From JAHJQQ01 sp963737555 (GTDB lineage Bacteria > Pseudomonadota > Gammaproteobacteria > Thiohalobacterales > Thiohalobacteraceae): a stretch of 64,000 nucleotides of DNA. Under the pieces are notes generated by a model. That model saw only the letters and a program-made list of their open reading frames with translations. It did no database searches and was not told where the DNA came from. Location: the NCBI GenBank assembly GCA_963737555.1, contig CAVTTB010000004.1, forward strand, positions 160,783-224,782, given 5' to 3'. The first letter of the stretch is position 1. Each line of letters starts with the position of its first letter. Below, in pieces: positions 1 through 9,247 of this stretch. The position numbers and the translations under genes are program-made.

Positions 1-1
1 C

Positions 2-454
2 TGGCATCAGGTGCATGGACGCAGCGGTCAACCCTTCCGTTTCGAGCATGCGCTGCCGGACGGTTTCATCTACGACACCGAACCCGCCAGTCGTGCGGTT
101 GTGGCGGCCGGCGGACTCGACCCGACGCATAGCTTCACCCTGTTCAAAGCGATTCAATCCGCGTTTTATGCCGAGGGTCGCGACGTCACCCAGCCAGATA
201 CGCTGATCGAGCTGGCGGTAGGCATCGGGGCTAACGCCACAGCGTTTACACAGGCGTTTAACAGCGACGACGCTCGCGCTAAAACCCAGGCGCATTTCAT
301 GCGGGCGCGCAAAGCGGGCGTGCGCGGCTTTCCTACCTTGATCCTGCAACGTGGCGAACAGCTCGACCGCATCGTCGCTGGCTACATGCCGCTGGATACT
401 GTGCGCGCAGAGATTGATCGCCTGCTCGCGGCGAAATATGACGGCATCGAATAG
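2..454 (+). CDS. DsbA-family thiol oxidoreductase-like protein, C-terminal part (5' cut by window edge)
   Basis: The reading frame is open to the window start, so the N-terminus is missing; an in-frame GTG at 11 is probably internal. The visible ~150 residues are mostly helical and then carry a G-F-P-T loop followed by a beta strand (TLILQRGEQ), which matches the cis-proline region and last strand of DsbA-like thioredoxin folds of the FrnE/YjbH-like type (protein family PF01323). The catalytic CxxC would lie upstream of the window and cannot be checked. Family proteins catalyse disulfide exchange or isomerisation; whether this one is cytoplasmic or exported cannot be told from the fragment. 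It ends 172 bases before the convergent ppsR stop. Confidence 0.7.
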   Translation, partial: WHQVHGRSGQPFRFEHALPDGFIYDTEPASRAVVAAGGLDPTHSFTLFKAIQSAFYAEGRDVTQPDTLIELAVGIGANATAFTQAFNSDDARAKTQAHFMRARKAGVRGFPTLILQRGEQLDRIVAGYMPLDTVRAEIDRLLAAKYDGIE

Positions 455-480
455 CTTAAGGAACCACTAATTTATTCGTT

Positions 481-556
481 AACTCGTCATTGCGAGCGAA
501 GCGAAGCAATCTCCCACTACGGTAGATCAAGGGGATTGAGATTGCTTAATCCGCAT
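481..556. repeat. Dispersed hairpin repeat between dsbA-like gene and ppsR
   Basis: A 10-base perfect inverted repeat, aagcaatctc at 504-513 and gagattgctt at 538-547, follows the phrase cgtcattgcgagcgaagcg. This wording is typical of dispersed palindromic repeats scattered through many proteobacterial genomes. It lies between two convergent genes and could act as a bidirectional transcription stop, but it has no T-run. Confidence 0.55.
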
Positions 557-626
557 AGCATTGCGGTGCGCATTGGGATGCATGAGTAGAGATGCCACCA
601 GCTCCAAAGGAACTGCACCGACAAAC

Positions 627-1463
627 TCACCGCCGCCGCGTCAGTCCCCGCTCATGCACAATACTGGCGGCGATTTCTTCAATCGACATATGCGTGCTGT
701 CGAGGCTGGGGACCTGCTCACGTTCAAGCAGCTTTTGTAATTGACGCACCTCATACTGGCATTGCGCCAGGGACGCGTACGGGCTGTTGGGCCGGCGCTC
801 ATGGCGGATCTGCTGCAAGCGTTCCGCTGTGATCGTCAGGCCCACCAACCGCGCGCGATGCGGGTTCAACGCGGCCGGCAGACGCTGCTGCTCGAAGTCG
901 TCCTCGGTCAAGGGATAATTGGCGGCGCGCACGCCGTATTGCATGGCCAGATACAAACAGGTCGGCGTCTTGCCGCTGCGCGATACGCCGACAACGATGA
1001 CATCCGCGGCCGCATAGTTCTGAATGCCGATGCCGTCGTCGCAACTCAGGGCGAAATTGACCGCGTCGATGCGGGTATCGTAGCGCTGCTCATCGTGCAG
1101 GCCATGCGAGAGTCCGATGGAATGCGACGAGACCTGCTGCAGTTCCGCCTCCAGCCGCGCCATAAAGGCCGCGAAAAAATCCAGGTAGAGACCCTGGCAG
1201 GTCTTGAGGATGGCGCCCAGCTCGGGGCGTACCTGGGTGGAAAACACCAACGGCCGCTCGCCGCTGGCGGCGACGGCATTGATCTGCGCGACGGCCGCGC
1301 GCGCCTTGTCTTCGGTATCGATGAAAGGCAGGGCGATCTGGGTGAATTCCATGCCGGCGAACTGCGATAGCAGGCCCCGCCCCAGGGTTTCCACACTGAT
1401 GCCGGTCCGGTCGGAGACGAAGAACACGGTGCGGCGCCCTTGTCGATTCATCTGTTGACCCAT
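627..1463 (-). CDS. ppsR: PEP synthetase regulatory protein (kinase/pyrophosphorylase)
   Basis: 278 residues, the usual length of the DUF299/PpsR family (Kinase-PPPase). The N-terminus reads VFFVSDRTGISVETLG, the family hallmark, and a P-loop-like G-V-S-R-S-G-K-T-P-T lies near residue 158. In E. coli the protein inactivates phosphoenolpyruvate synthase by ADP-dependent phosphorylation of a threonine and reactivates it by phosphate-dependent dephosphorylation. The adjacent divergent gene is ppsA, its known target, so enzyme and regulator share one intergenic region (1464-1640). An internal ATG at 1451 (MNRQ) is an alternative start. The gene is intact, unlike its partner. Confidence 0.93.
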   Translation of the reverse strand: MGQQMNRQGRRTVFFVSDRTGISVETLGRGLLSQFAGMEFTQIALPFIDTEDKARAAVAQINAVAASGERPLVFSTQVRPELGAILKTCQGLYLDFFAAFMARLEAELQQVSSHSIGLSHGLHDEQRYDTRIDAVNFALSCDDGIGIQNYAAADVIVVGVSRSGKTPTCLYLAMQYGVRAANYPLTEDDFEQQRLPAALNPHRARLVGLTITAERLQQIRHERRPNSPYASLAQCQYEVRQLQKLLEREQVPSLDSTHMSIEEIAASIVHERGLTRRR

Positions 1464-1640
1464 CTCATTTCATCCCCAGGTAGCCGATGCTAGGCTGCAA
1501 TTGGTCATTCCAGACGCAGGCCGGTGTCCAAGTCTGTTGAAGACACTGGATTCAGGCATGCGCCGGAATGGCGGAGTATTAACAGTGTCCTTTTGTAAGA
1601 CCTACGGCCGTTCGACGCAAGCACAAGATTCGGGGGACAG
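1464..1640. promoter_or_regulatory. Divergent ppsR/ppsA intergenic region
   Basis: 177 bases separate the two divergent start codons, so both promoters must lie here or close by. The middle (about 1505-1575) contains attccagacgc and ggattcaggcatgcgcc, resembling the dispersed attcc..ggaat repeats of many proteobacteria. A clear Shine-Dalgarno (GGGGGA, 1632-1637) precedes the ppsA ATG at 1641. No confident -35/-10 pair was recognised. Confidence 0.4.
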
Positions 1641-4029
1641 ATGCAGACACCAACAGCCGGCTCGGTACGCTGGTTCGAAGACCTCGGCATGAACGATGTA
1701 CCGCAGGTCGGCGGCAAAAACGCCTCGCTCGGCGAGATGTACCGTCACCTCACCGCCGCCGGCGTACGCGTACCCAATGGCTTCGCGACCAGCGCCGCTG
1801 CCTACCGCGAATTCCTCGCCCAGGACGACTTGGCTGCGCGCATCGAGGCGGAACTCAGCAGCTTCGACATCGATGATGTGCAGGTTTTGGCCGCGGCCGG
1901 CAAACGCATCCGCGGCTGGATCGAGGCCGCACCCCTGACCGCCACGCTGGAACAGGAAATCCGTAGCGCCTACGCACAACTCGAACGCGACGCCGGTGCG
2001 GATGTCGCCGTCGCCGTGCGTTCCTCGGCCACGGCCGAAGACTTGCCGGATGCCTCGTTTGCCGGTCAGCAGGAAACCTATCTCAACGTGCGCGGCATCG
2101 AGGCCGTGCTGGCCGCCGTGCGGCGCGTGTTCGCCTCGCTGTATAACGACCGCGCCATCGCCTACCGCGTACATCACGGCTTTAAGCATGAACTGGTCGC
2201 GTTGTCGGCCGGCGTACAGCGGATGGTGCGTTCCGATATCGGCGCCTCGGGCGTGATGTTCACACTCGATACCGAATCCGGATTTAGCGATGTGGTGTTC
2301 ATCACCTCTGCCTATGGGCTGGGTGAAACCGTGGTGCAAGGCGCGGTCAATCCCGATGAGTTCTACCTGCACAAACCGCTGCTCAAGCAAGGTCGCCCGG
2401 CCATCCTGCGCCGTGAGCGTGGCGAGAAGGCCATCAAGATGATCTTCCGCGAGCATAGCGACGGTGGATCGCCGGTCGAGACGGTCGACGTCGACCGCGA
2501 CCAACGGCTGCGCTTTTCGCTCAATGACGCCGAATTGGTAGAACTGGCGCGGCATGCCATGACCATCGAAGACCATTACGGTCGACCCATGGACATCGAG
2601 TGGGCGCGTGATGGCGTCGATGGAAAACTCTATATCGTGCAGGCGCGTCCGGAGACGGTCAAAAGCCGAGCCAACAGTCAGATTCTGCAACGCTACGAAT
2701 TGAAAAACGCCGGCGAGGTGATCGTCACCGGTCGCAGCATCGGTGGGCGCATCGGCGCGGGACCGGCACGTATCATCACACGCATTGACGAAATGCACCG
2801 CGTGCAACCCGGCGATGTGCTGGTCACCGACATGACCGATCCCGATTGGGAACCGATCATGAAACGCGCCGCGGCCATCGTCACCAACCGCGGCGGCCGC
2901 ACCTGTCATGCCGCCATCATCGCCCGCGAGCTGGGCATTCCTGCCGTGGTCGGCTGCGGCAATGCGACCGAACATATTAAAGATGGCGAAGCGGTCACGG
3001 TGTCCTGCGCACAAGGCGACACCGGCTACATCTATCGCGGACAATTGGACTTCGCGGTACGCGAGATCGCGTTGGACACGATGCCGCCGCTGCCGTTCAA
3101 GATCATGATGAATGTCGGCAACCCGGAACGCGCCTTCGATTTCCAATTCCTGCCCAATGCCGGCATCGGTCTGGCGCGCGTGGAATTCATCATCAACCGC
3201 AGCATCGGCATTCATCCCAAGGCGTTACTGGAATATGCCGCGCAACCCGAGGAACTGCGCCGTCTGATCGACGAACAGGCGACCGCTTATGGCGGTCCGG
3301 TGGAATTCTACGTCGGGAAACTCGCCGAAGGCATCGCCACACTGGCCGGCGCGTTCTGGCCCAAGCCCGTGATCGTGCGGCTTGTCGGATTTCAAATCCA
3401 ACGAGTATGCGAACCTCGCCGGCGGCGCCGCGTATGAACCGAAAGAAGAAAACCCCATGCTCGGGTTTCGCGGCGCCGGACGCTATATCGCGCCGGGTTT
3501 CAAAGATTGCTTCGAACTGGAATGCCGCGCCGTGCGCAAAGTGCGCGATGAATTGGGACTGTCTAATGTCGAAGTGATGATCCCGTTCACGCGCACCCTG
3601 GACGAGGCGCGCGAAGTCGTCGAAGCATTGGCGGCGAACGGACTCAAGCGCGGCGACAATGGCCTGCGCGTGATCATGATGTGCGAGATTCCGTCCAACG
3701 CGTTATTGGCCGAGCAGTTCCTCGAATACTTCGATGGCTTCTCCATCGGCTCGAATGATCTGACCCAACTGACGCTCGGTCTCGACCGCGATTCCGGTCT
3801 GGTGGCGGCGCGCTTCGACGAACGCGACCCGGCGGTGAAGATGTTGCTGAGCATGGCCATTCAAGCCTGCCACAAGGCCGGCAAATACATCGGTATCTGC
3901 GGCCAAGGTCCGTCGGATCATCCCGATCTCGCGCTGTGGCTGATGGAACAAGGCATCGACAGCGTGTCACTCAATCCCGATAGCGTGATCGAAACGTGGC
4001 TGTATCTGGCGGGTAAAACGGCAAGCTGA
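1641..4029 (+). CDS. ppsA: Phosphoenolpyruvate synthase, with one frameshift near 3382
   Basis: Converts pyruvate + ATP to PEP + AMP + phosphate in gluconeogenesis. Reconstructed length is ~795 residues, as expected. Order: N-terminal ATP-grasp domain (residues 1-340, start QTPTAGSVRWFEDLG), the swivelling phospho-histidine domain with T-N-R-G-G-R-T-C-H-A-A (His near 422), and the C-terminal PEP/pyruvate TIM barrel ending GICGQGPSDHPD...GIDSVSLNPDSV. The frame breaks at 3381-3384: the sequence has cggCTTGtcgg where the conserved R-L-S-D-F-K needs cggCTGtcgg, so one T is extra. Downstream the second frame continues without loss. The rest of the gene is fully conserved, so a base-call error is more likely than decay. 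PpsR next door should regulate it. Confidence 0.92.
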
Positions 4030-4192
4030 ATGCAAATCGCTATCGAGGTCGATTCAGACCGGGCAATTTGCATGGCAACCTTCTTTACCCAGGCTTTACC
4101 CAGGCGTCGGCGTGCTAAACTACTACGACATAAGGATGATCTATCCCCGTCGTTTCGTCACGTGAATCGCCGCGAGAAAATGGAGAACCTCT

Positions 4193-4936
4193 ATGTCTGA
4201 GCTGAAATCTTATGTTGTATGGGATGCAAGTACCCGCTGGTTTCATTGGATCAATGCGCTGTGTGTTATTGGACTTGCGTTTGTAGGTTTTGTGATTCTC
4301 CACGCGGGCGATCTCGACGTTTCAAGTGCAGGCAAAGTAACCCTTAAAACGGTCCACGTCTGGATCGGCTATCTCTTCGTGCTAAACCTGCTCTGGCGTA
4401 TCGTATGGGCTTTTCTCGGCAACCGTTACGCCAGATGGCATTCCATCCTTCCCGGCGGCAAGGGATACTTTAAGGCGCTACGCAGCTATGTCGCGGCCTT
4501 TATCGCCGGCCATCCCGAACAATACGTGGGCCACAACCCAGCCGGGCGACTGGGGATAGCCGTGTTGTTTCTCCTTATCACAATTCTGGCGATTACCGGC
4601 CTGGTACTGGCGAGCACTGACCTGTTCTATCCGCCGCTGGGGCATTGGATCGCGCAGTGGGTGGCGGCACCTGATGTCGTTCCGGGTTCGCTAAAGCCCT
4701 ATTCGCCAGAGATGTACGACGTGGCGGCCTATGAAAGCATGCGCGCTTTCCGTAAGCCATTTGCAATGGTCCATCTATACAGTTTTTATACGCTGGTTGT
4801 GGTCGTGGTACTGCACGTGGCGTCGGTAGTCATCACGGAGCTGCGGGAAGGTGGCAATATTATTTCCGCCATGTTCACGGGACGAAAGACTATCAGCGGG
4901 CGTCCCGTGGATGAAGGACGCAGCGACGAAGACTGA
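4193..4936 (+). CDS. Cytochrome b561 / Ni,Fe-hydrogenase-type b subunit
   Basis: 247-residue membrane protein with about four transmembrane helices. The first helix begins RWFHWINALCV, helix 2 starts TVHVWIGYLFVLNLLWR, and the last two hydrophobic stretches include VHLYSFYTLVVVVVLHV; these histidines are the usual ligands of two b hemes in the cytochrome b561 (PF01292) family. A soluble loop between helices 3 and 4 includes AAPDVVPGSLKPYSP. Members shuttle electrons between quinones and periplasmic partners. No hydrogenase or other catalytic subunit is adjacent, so its partner is unknown. The start ATG at 4193 follows a GGAGA at 4181-4185. Confidence 0.88.
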   Translation: MSELKSYVVWDASTRWFHWINALCVIGLAFVGFVILHAGDLDVSSAGKVTLKTVHVWIGYLFVLNLLWRIVWAFLGNRYARWHSILPGGKGYFKALRSYVAAFIAGHPEQYVGHNPAGRLGIAVLFLLITILAITGLVLASTDLFYPPLGHWIAQWVAAPDVVPGSLKPYSPEMYDVAAYESMRAFRKPFAMVHLYSFYTLVVVVVLHVASVVITELREGGNIISAMFTGRKTISGRPVDEGRSDED

Positions 4937-5077
4937 AACCTCATGGACTAATCCCTTGCGAGGTGTTGATGACATTGGGGCGGTTCGTTGTCCTCGACCA
5001 CGCCCTGCACTCTCCAGTGAGATGCGGCCGATTTATTGCTATGCTCTGACAAGCTTATGCAACATTAGGACGTCACC

Positions 5078-5413
5078 ATGGCAGCTTGGTTTATCCCCGC
5101 ACTCAAGGCCGTTCTTCCGCATGTAGGGATGATTATCTCTACAGCAGCGCCGGCATTCACGAAGAAACGTCTGGAGGAGGCAGCCAATCAGACGCTGTTG
5201 CTGCAACAGCAGATCGGCGAACTGCAAGCGGCGGCAACACAGAACGCGGCGCAGATCAAAGAGCTGGCGGCGCAGCTTCAGGATACCGTGGCGGCGCTGG
5301 AACAGGCGGCGGCGGTGGCCGAGGCGCGATTGCGGCGGGTGTATCTTATGTGTATTGCTGCCGTCGCAATGTCGCTCGCGGCGGTGGTGCTCGTCGTGGT
5401 CTTTGCGCGGTAG
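5078..5413 (+). CDS. Hypothetical coiled-coil protein with C-terminal membrane anchor
   Basis: 111 residues, no recognised family. A short hydrophobic N-terminal stretch (ALKAVLPHVGMIISTAAPAF) is followed by a long Ala/Gln/Leu-rich heptad region (about residues 28-85) predicted to form a coiled coil, and a strong C-terminal helix (CIAAVAMSLAAVVLVVVFAR) that runs to the last residue. This is the layout of a tail-anchored or hairpin membrane protein with a cytoplasmic coiled-coil. It lies between cytochrome b561 and a channel-like gene, all in one direction. Confidence 0.55.
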   Translation: MAAWFIPALKAVLPHVGMIISTAAPAFTKKRLEEAANQTLLLQQQIGELQAAATQNAAQIKELAAQLQDTVAALEQAAAVAEARLRRVYLMCIAAVAMSLAAVVLVVVFAR

Positions 5414-5517
5414 CTGTGTAGCTGCCTGAACATTACTTCGCACCACTTCGGTTGCTTATGTGGTGGGGCAGCACAGTTAAGCGTGAGGCGTTTCAATCAC
5501 AGGTCGGTCGAACTTCC

Positions 5518-5862
5518 ATGTACGAGCACAAAACACATCCACCGATCCCTCGCATACACTTCGTCAGGCGGGTGCTGCTCCATGTCGCGGCCGCAGTTGC
5601 CCTGTTGCTGCTCTCGATCATGCTCGGAATGATGGGCTATATGTATTACGAGCAACTCCCCTGGCGCGATGCCTTCTTGAATACTGCAATGCTCCTGGGC
5701 GGAATGGGTCCTGTAGACCCGCCGCGGACGGATGGAGGTAAATTGTTCGCTGGCTTTTTTGCACTCTATGCAGGTTTGGTATTCCTGGTCGCGGTGGCCC
5801 TCGTCTTCGCGCCGGTCGTGCATCGAGTTATGCACAAGTTCCACTGGGAGCAGGATCGGTAG
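5518..5862 (+). CDS. Small two-helix membrane protein resembling a K+-channel pore module
   Basis: 114 residues from ATG 5518; an in-frame ATG at 5452 would add 22 poorly conserved residues. Two transmembrane helices (about 20-44 and 72-97) flank a short segment (WRDAFLNTAMLLGGMGPVDPP). The helix-pore-helix layout resembles the Ion_trans_2 module, but the potassium filter T-V-G-Y-G is replaced by L-G-G-M-G-P. The C-terminal tail is HRVMHKFHWEQDR. I recall similar short proteins sometimes being labelled 'two pore domain potassium channel family', but transport is unproven. It is followed by the HlyIII gene. Confidence 0.55.
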   Translation: MYEHKTHPPIPRIHFVRRVLLHVAAAVALLLLSIMLGMMGYMYYEQLPWRDAFLNTAMLLGGMGPVDPPRTDGGKLFAGFFALYAGLVFLVAVALVFAPVVHRVMHKFHWEQDR

Positions 5863-5931
5863 ATCGCCTATGTGCGTCCGCCGCGCTTCTAAGCCTCTCC
5901 TGTCATATCCCAGACCCTGGGTTGGACTGTC

Positions 5932-6588
5932 ATGAGTGTCTCGCTTGCAGCAACCCAGCGTGAGCCGTCGCGAGGGGAAGAAATCGCCAACAGCGTCAGT
6001 CACGGCATAGGCTTGGTCGCGGCACTCGTGGCAACCCCGTTTCTGATCCTGCATGCAGTACGCCGCGGTGAGACAGGATTCATCGTCGGTGCGAGCATCT
6101 TCGCCGCGACCATGGTGCTGCTTTACCTGTTTTCCACTCTTTATCACGCCCTGCCGACAGGCAAGGCCAAGCGCGTGTTTCGGATCATCGAGCACTCCGC
6201 GATCTTTTTCCTCATCGCCGGTACGTATACACCATTCACGCTGGGTGTACTGCGCGGCGCGTGGGGCTGGACGCTGCTTGGGCTAGTCTGGGCTCTTGCC
6301 GTAACCGGGGTGGCGTTGAAGGTGTTTGACAGGATGTCTCATCCCATCGTCTCCACTGGATTGTATCTGCTCATGGGCTGGCTCATCCTGATAGCCATCG
6401 AGCCGTTGACTGCCCGCGTCCCCGCCCCCGGTCTACTCTGGCTGGTCGCGGGTGGTGTGGCTTACACGGCCGGTGTGATTTTCTTCGCGGCCGATGGGCG
6501 TCTGCGCTACGGTCACTTCATCTGGCATTTGTTTGTCATGATGGGCACTACATGCCATTACTTCGCCGTGCTCGGGTATGCGGCGTGA
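5932..6588 (+). CDS. Hemolysin III family (PAQR-like) membrane protein
   Basis: 218 residues with seven hydrophobic helices. The family signature is clear: E-E-I-A-N-S-V-S-H-G at the N-terminus, S-T-L-Y-H-A-L in helix 2-3, a D/H-rich IIEHSAIFFLIAGTYTPFTL segment, and a C-terminal H-F-I-W-H-L-F-V-M-M. The conserved Ser/His/Asp set is the putative zinc site of the PAQR/HlyIII superfamily (PF03006). Family members such as TrhA affect membrane lipid homeostasis; hemolysis is not a safe inference. Start ATG 5932. Confidence 0.9.
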   Translation: MSVSLAATQREPSRGEEIANSVSHGIGLVAALVATPFLILHAVRRGETGFIVGASIFAATMVLLYLFSTLYHALPTGKAKRVFRIIEHSAIFFLIAGTYTPFTLGVLRGAWGWTLLGLVWALAVTGVALKVFDRMSHPIVSTGLYLLMGWLILIAIEPLTARVPAPGLLWLVAGGVAYTAGVIFFAADGRLRYGHFIWHLFVMMGTTCHYFAVLGYAA

Positions 6589-6656
6589 CACCGCCGGCCA
6601 GATATGCAGTCCGGTAATTTGATTTTATAGAGGTTCCAGAATGCAGACTGAGTGCT

Positions 6657-7347
6657 ATGCGACACGTTGAAAGACACAGAACACATCGCATTGGCTGGCT
6701 GCGTGCGGCTGTGCTGGGTGCAAATGACGGCATTGTCTCCACGGCCAGCCTCGTCTTGGGCGTCGCGGCAGCAGGCGCGAGTTCAAAGAACATTCTGATC
6801 GCGGGCGTTGCCGGTCTTATGGCCGGCGCCATGTCAATGGCGGCCGGCGAGTATGTCTCGGTGAGTTCACAAGCCGATACCGAGCGCGCCGATCTGGAAC
6901 GGGAACGTAAGGAGTTGGAGACTGATCCCGAGCACGAGCATGCGGAGCTGACGGCGATCTATGTTGCACGTGGACTTACTGAAGAACTGGCCTCTCAGGT
7001 CGCGACCGAGTTGATGGCGCATGACGCACTCGGCGCACATGCGCGTGATGAACTAGGCATCTCCGATACATTGAGTGCGCGGCCGGTGCAAGCCGCCTTG
7101 GCGTCGGCCGGCACGTTTGCAGTGGGCGCGGCCCTGCCGCTCTTGATTGTTGTTGTTGGCGCCGGAATCAGCGCTCATGTGGTCTGTAGCGGGCAGCTCG
7201 CTATTGTTTCTCGCGCTATTAGGTTCCTTGGCTGCACGCGCCGGCGGTGCTTCGGTGATGACTTCCGCCGCGCGGGTGACCTTCTGGGGTGCCTTGGCGA
7301 TGGCTTTGACCGCTGGCGTCGGGGCTTTGTTTGGAGTCACTGTATGA
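6657..7347 (+). CDS. VIT1/CCC1-family iron/manganese transporter, one frameshift near 7150
   Basis: Reconstructed to about 230 residues. The N-terminal half reads GWLRAAVLGANDGIVSTASL, then MAAGEYVSVSSQAD, both signatures of the VIT1/CCC1 family (PF01988), followed by the acidic cytoplasmic metal-binding helix region (ERERKELETDPEHEHAELTAIY). The last two helices are found in another frame from about 7147 (LLLAPESALMW...ALTAGVGALFGVTV). The shift lies in gttgttgttg at 7148-7157; one T too many converts the expected gtgttg to gttgttg. Membrane proteins of this family export or sequester Fe2+/Mn2+. Staying in the first frame would append an unrelated tail reaching 7565, judged artefactual. Confidence 0.85.
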
Positions 7348-7554
7348 GACCCCGGCTATGTGTAATCTCGATATTAAACAACGCATCGAAAACGCATTGC
7401 ATCTACTCCGAATCAAGTGACAGCTCTGAATTCCAATGGAACGCAGAAATGAACCAATTTGGCAGATATGCTTTACTTATGAAGTGCAGCCGGGAGATGT
7501 ACCCGTGTCTGATGTTGAACTGGCGTAAAGCCATTCCATATAACGGAGTTGCCT

Positions 7555-8502
7555 GTGGAGTTTAAGGATTACTACAAGATCATAGGCCTGAAGCGTGATG
7601 CCTCTCAGGATGAGATTAAACGCGCCTACCGTAAGCTGGCGCGAAAATATCACCCTGACGTGAGCAAGGAGAAAAACGCGGAGGAGCGCTTTAAGGAAAT
7701 CGGTGAGGCCTATGAAGTCCTCAAAGATCCCGAAAAACGTGCCGCCTATGATCACCTCGGCGCCGACTTCAAGGCCGGTCAGGATTTTCATCCACCGCCT
7801 AACTGGGATTCCGGCTTTGAGTTTCGCGGCGGTGGTTTTACCGATGCGGATAATGTCGGCTTCAGTGACTTCTTCGAAGAACTGTTTGGTCGGCAGGGAC
7901 ACGCTGGTCGCGCCGCCTATGGCGCTCAGTTCAGCGCCCGTGGTCAAGATCATCATGCCAAGGTCGTGGTGGACCTGGAAGATGCATTCCATGGCGCAAC
8001 GCGCAGTATCAGCCTGCAATCACCGGAACTGGATAAGCATGGCCAGATGCGTTTAATAAACCGTACGCTTAACGTAAAGATCCCCAAGGGCATCAAAGAA
8101 GGACAACAGATTCGGCTCGTGGGCCAGGGGACGCCCGGCATGGGTCAGGGTGCGAAAGGCGATCTCTATCTGGAAATTCACTTCAAGCCCCACCCCTTCT
8201 ACCGTGCGGAAGGACGTGACCTGCATATGCAATTGCCTGTGGCTCCCTGGGAGGCCGCGCTAGGCGCAACGGTGCAAGCGCCAACACCCGATGGCAAGGT
8301 AGATCTTAAAATTCCGGCGGGTTCGAACAGCGGAAACAAGCTCCGCCTGAAAGGGCGAGGCATACCGGGAAATCCTGCCGGTGATATCTATGTGACCTTG
8401 AGTGTGGTGGCACCACCCGCCAACAGCGAACAGGACAAGGCGCTCTACAAAGAGATGGCAAGCAAGCTGGCGTTCAACCCAAGAGCTGACATGGGGGTGT
8501 AG
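7555..8502 (+). CDS. cbpA: Curved DNA-binding protein / DnaJ-class co-chaperone CbpA
   Basis: 315 residues from the GTG at 7555, chosen because GGAG at 7545-7548 is then 6 bases upstream (a TTG at 7549 has no spacing). J-domain at residues 3-66 with the H-P-D motif (KYHPDVSK), then a Gly/Phe-rich linker (FEFRGGGFTD) and two DnaJ C-terminal substrate domains with no zinc-finger cysteines, as in CbpA. CbpA stimulates DnaK and binds curved DNA. It is followed 3 bases later by its specific inhibitor gene cbpM, confirming the assignment. Confidence 0.95.
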   Translation: MEFKDYYKIIGLKRDASQDEIKRAYRKLARKYHPDVSKEKNAEERFKEIGEAYEVLKDPEKRAAYDHLGADFKAGQDFHPPPNWDSGFEFRGGGFTDADNVGFSDFFEELFGRQGHAGRAAYGAQFSARGQDHHAKVVVDLEDAFHGATRSISLQSPELDKHGQMRLINRTLNVKIPKGIKEGQQIRLVGQGTPGMGQGAKGDLYLEIHFKPHPFYRAEGRDLHMQLPVAPWEAALGATVQAPTPDGKVDLKIPAGSNSGNKLRLKGRGIPGNPAGDIYVTLSVVAPPANSEQDKALYKEMASKLAFNPRADMGV

Positions 8503-8505
8503 GGT

Positions 8506-8814
8506 ATGACCACGCAAAGCATATTAACCGGCATCATTGTTGAAGAAACCACCGAGTTTACCCTGGGCGAACTCAGCCGCGCCTGCGGCAAACCTGCCGA
8601 GTGGATATTGGCCTTGGTGGAAGAAGGCGTGATCGAGCCTGTCGGCACCGATCAAACCCATTGGCATTTCCGCGGCCACTGTCTGCGCCGCGTGCGTATC
8701 GTCCAGCGGCTCCAGTCAGATCTCGGTCTTAACCTGGCGGGTGCGGCATTGGCTTTGGAGTTGTTGGAGGAAGTAGAAGCACTGCGTAATCGAATTGCTG
8801 TTTTGGAGAGATAA
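8506..8814 (+). CDS. cbpM: Chaperone modulator CbpM
   Basis: 102 residues of the MerR-like CbpM family: an N-terminal part (FTLGELSRACGKPAEWILALVEEGVIEP) and a winged-helix-like region ending in a leucine-rich helix (ALALELLEEVEALRNRIAVLER). CbpM binds the J-domain of CbpA and blocks its DnaK stimulation and DNA binding. It starts 3 bases after the cbpA stop, so both are translated from one transcript. Confidence 0.92.
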   Translation: MTTQSILTGIIVEETTEFTLGELSRACGKPAEWILALVEEGVIEPVGTDQTHWHFRGHCLRRVRIVQRLQSDLGLNLAGAALALELLEEVEALRNRIAVLER

Positions 8815-8887
8815 AGCAAACGTCACTGTTGCACACTCCAGGCCTGTGCGATCAATCGTCGTCATCAGGCCTACATCAGAAAATCCA

Positions 8888-9247
8888 TCAACTCTCGATT
8901 TTTTTGGGCTTGAACAACGCGTCGTAGTTGGGGCAGAAATCGAACTTCTCGGTCGGCGTGTCCTTTTCCATGGCCCCGCTGCATTCCGCCGTCACCTTGC
9001 AGCCTTCGCAATTGCGCATCTCACGTTCGATCTCGTGCAGCTGACGGTCGTGCAGATACAAGGTCGGGTCGGCGCCGGAGCGCTCCAGTGCCTGCTCCAA
9101 CGGCATGCCCGCCAGACGCTGCCGCAAGCGCCGGCGCAGCAACCTGCCCTGCACCAGATTGCGGCCGATGACCCAGACCATTCGGATGCTGAAATAGGCT
9201 ATCAGCAGCGCAAACACAGCAATGATAATAAAGCTGATTTTTTCCAC
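8888..9247 (-). CDS. DUF6455-like membrane-anchored protein with conserved cysteines
   Basis: About 119 residues from the GTG at 9247; an in-frame start at 9316 would add 23 residues before the membrane helix. An N-terminal helix (ISFIIIAVFALLIAYFSIRMVWVIG) is followed by a basic helix and a compact Cys-rich end: C-x2-C (NCEGC), ECS, and FDFCPNYDALF. The final F-C-P-N with spaced cysteines is the pattern I associate with DUF6455 proteins; it could bind a metal, function unknown. No convincing ribosome site was seen for either start. Confidence 0.6.
   Translation of the reverse strand: MEKISFIIIAVFALLIAYFSIRMVWVIGRNLVQGRLLRRRLRQRLAGMPLEQALERSGADPTLYLHDRQLHEIEREMRNCEGCKVTAECSGAMEKDTPTEKFDFCPNYDALFKPKKIES

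Noticed and set aside
1602..3215. Long 537-residue frame antisense to ppsA
   Set aside because: It is exactly antisense to the strongly conserved PEP synthase and has a His/Asp/Gly-rich composition typical of reverse-complement shadows in GC-rich genes.
3381..3384. Programmed +1 frameshifting as regulation of ppsA, kdsA and dnaE
   Set aside because: No Shine-Dalgarno-like enhancer or in-frame stop codon is placed as in prfB, and none of these genes is known to use it; sequence error is simpler. Kept only as an alternative in the findings.
7348..7554. Tail of the VIT1 frame continuing to 7565
   Set aside because: The last transmembrane helices are clearly in the other frame; the tail has no hydrophobic pattern and no family match.
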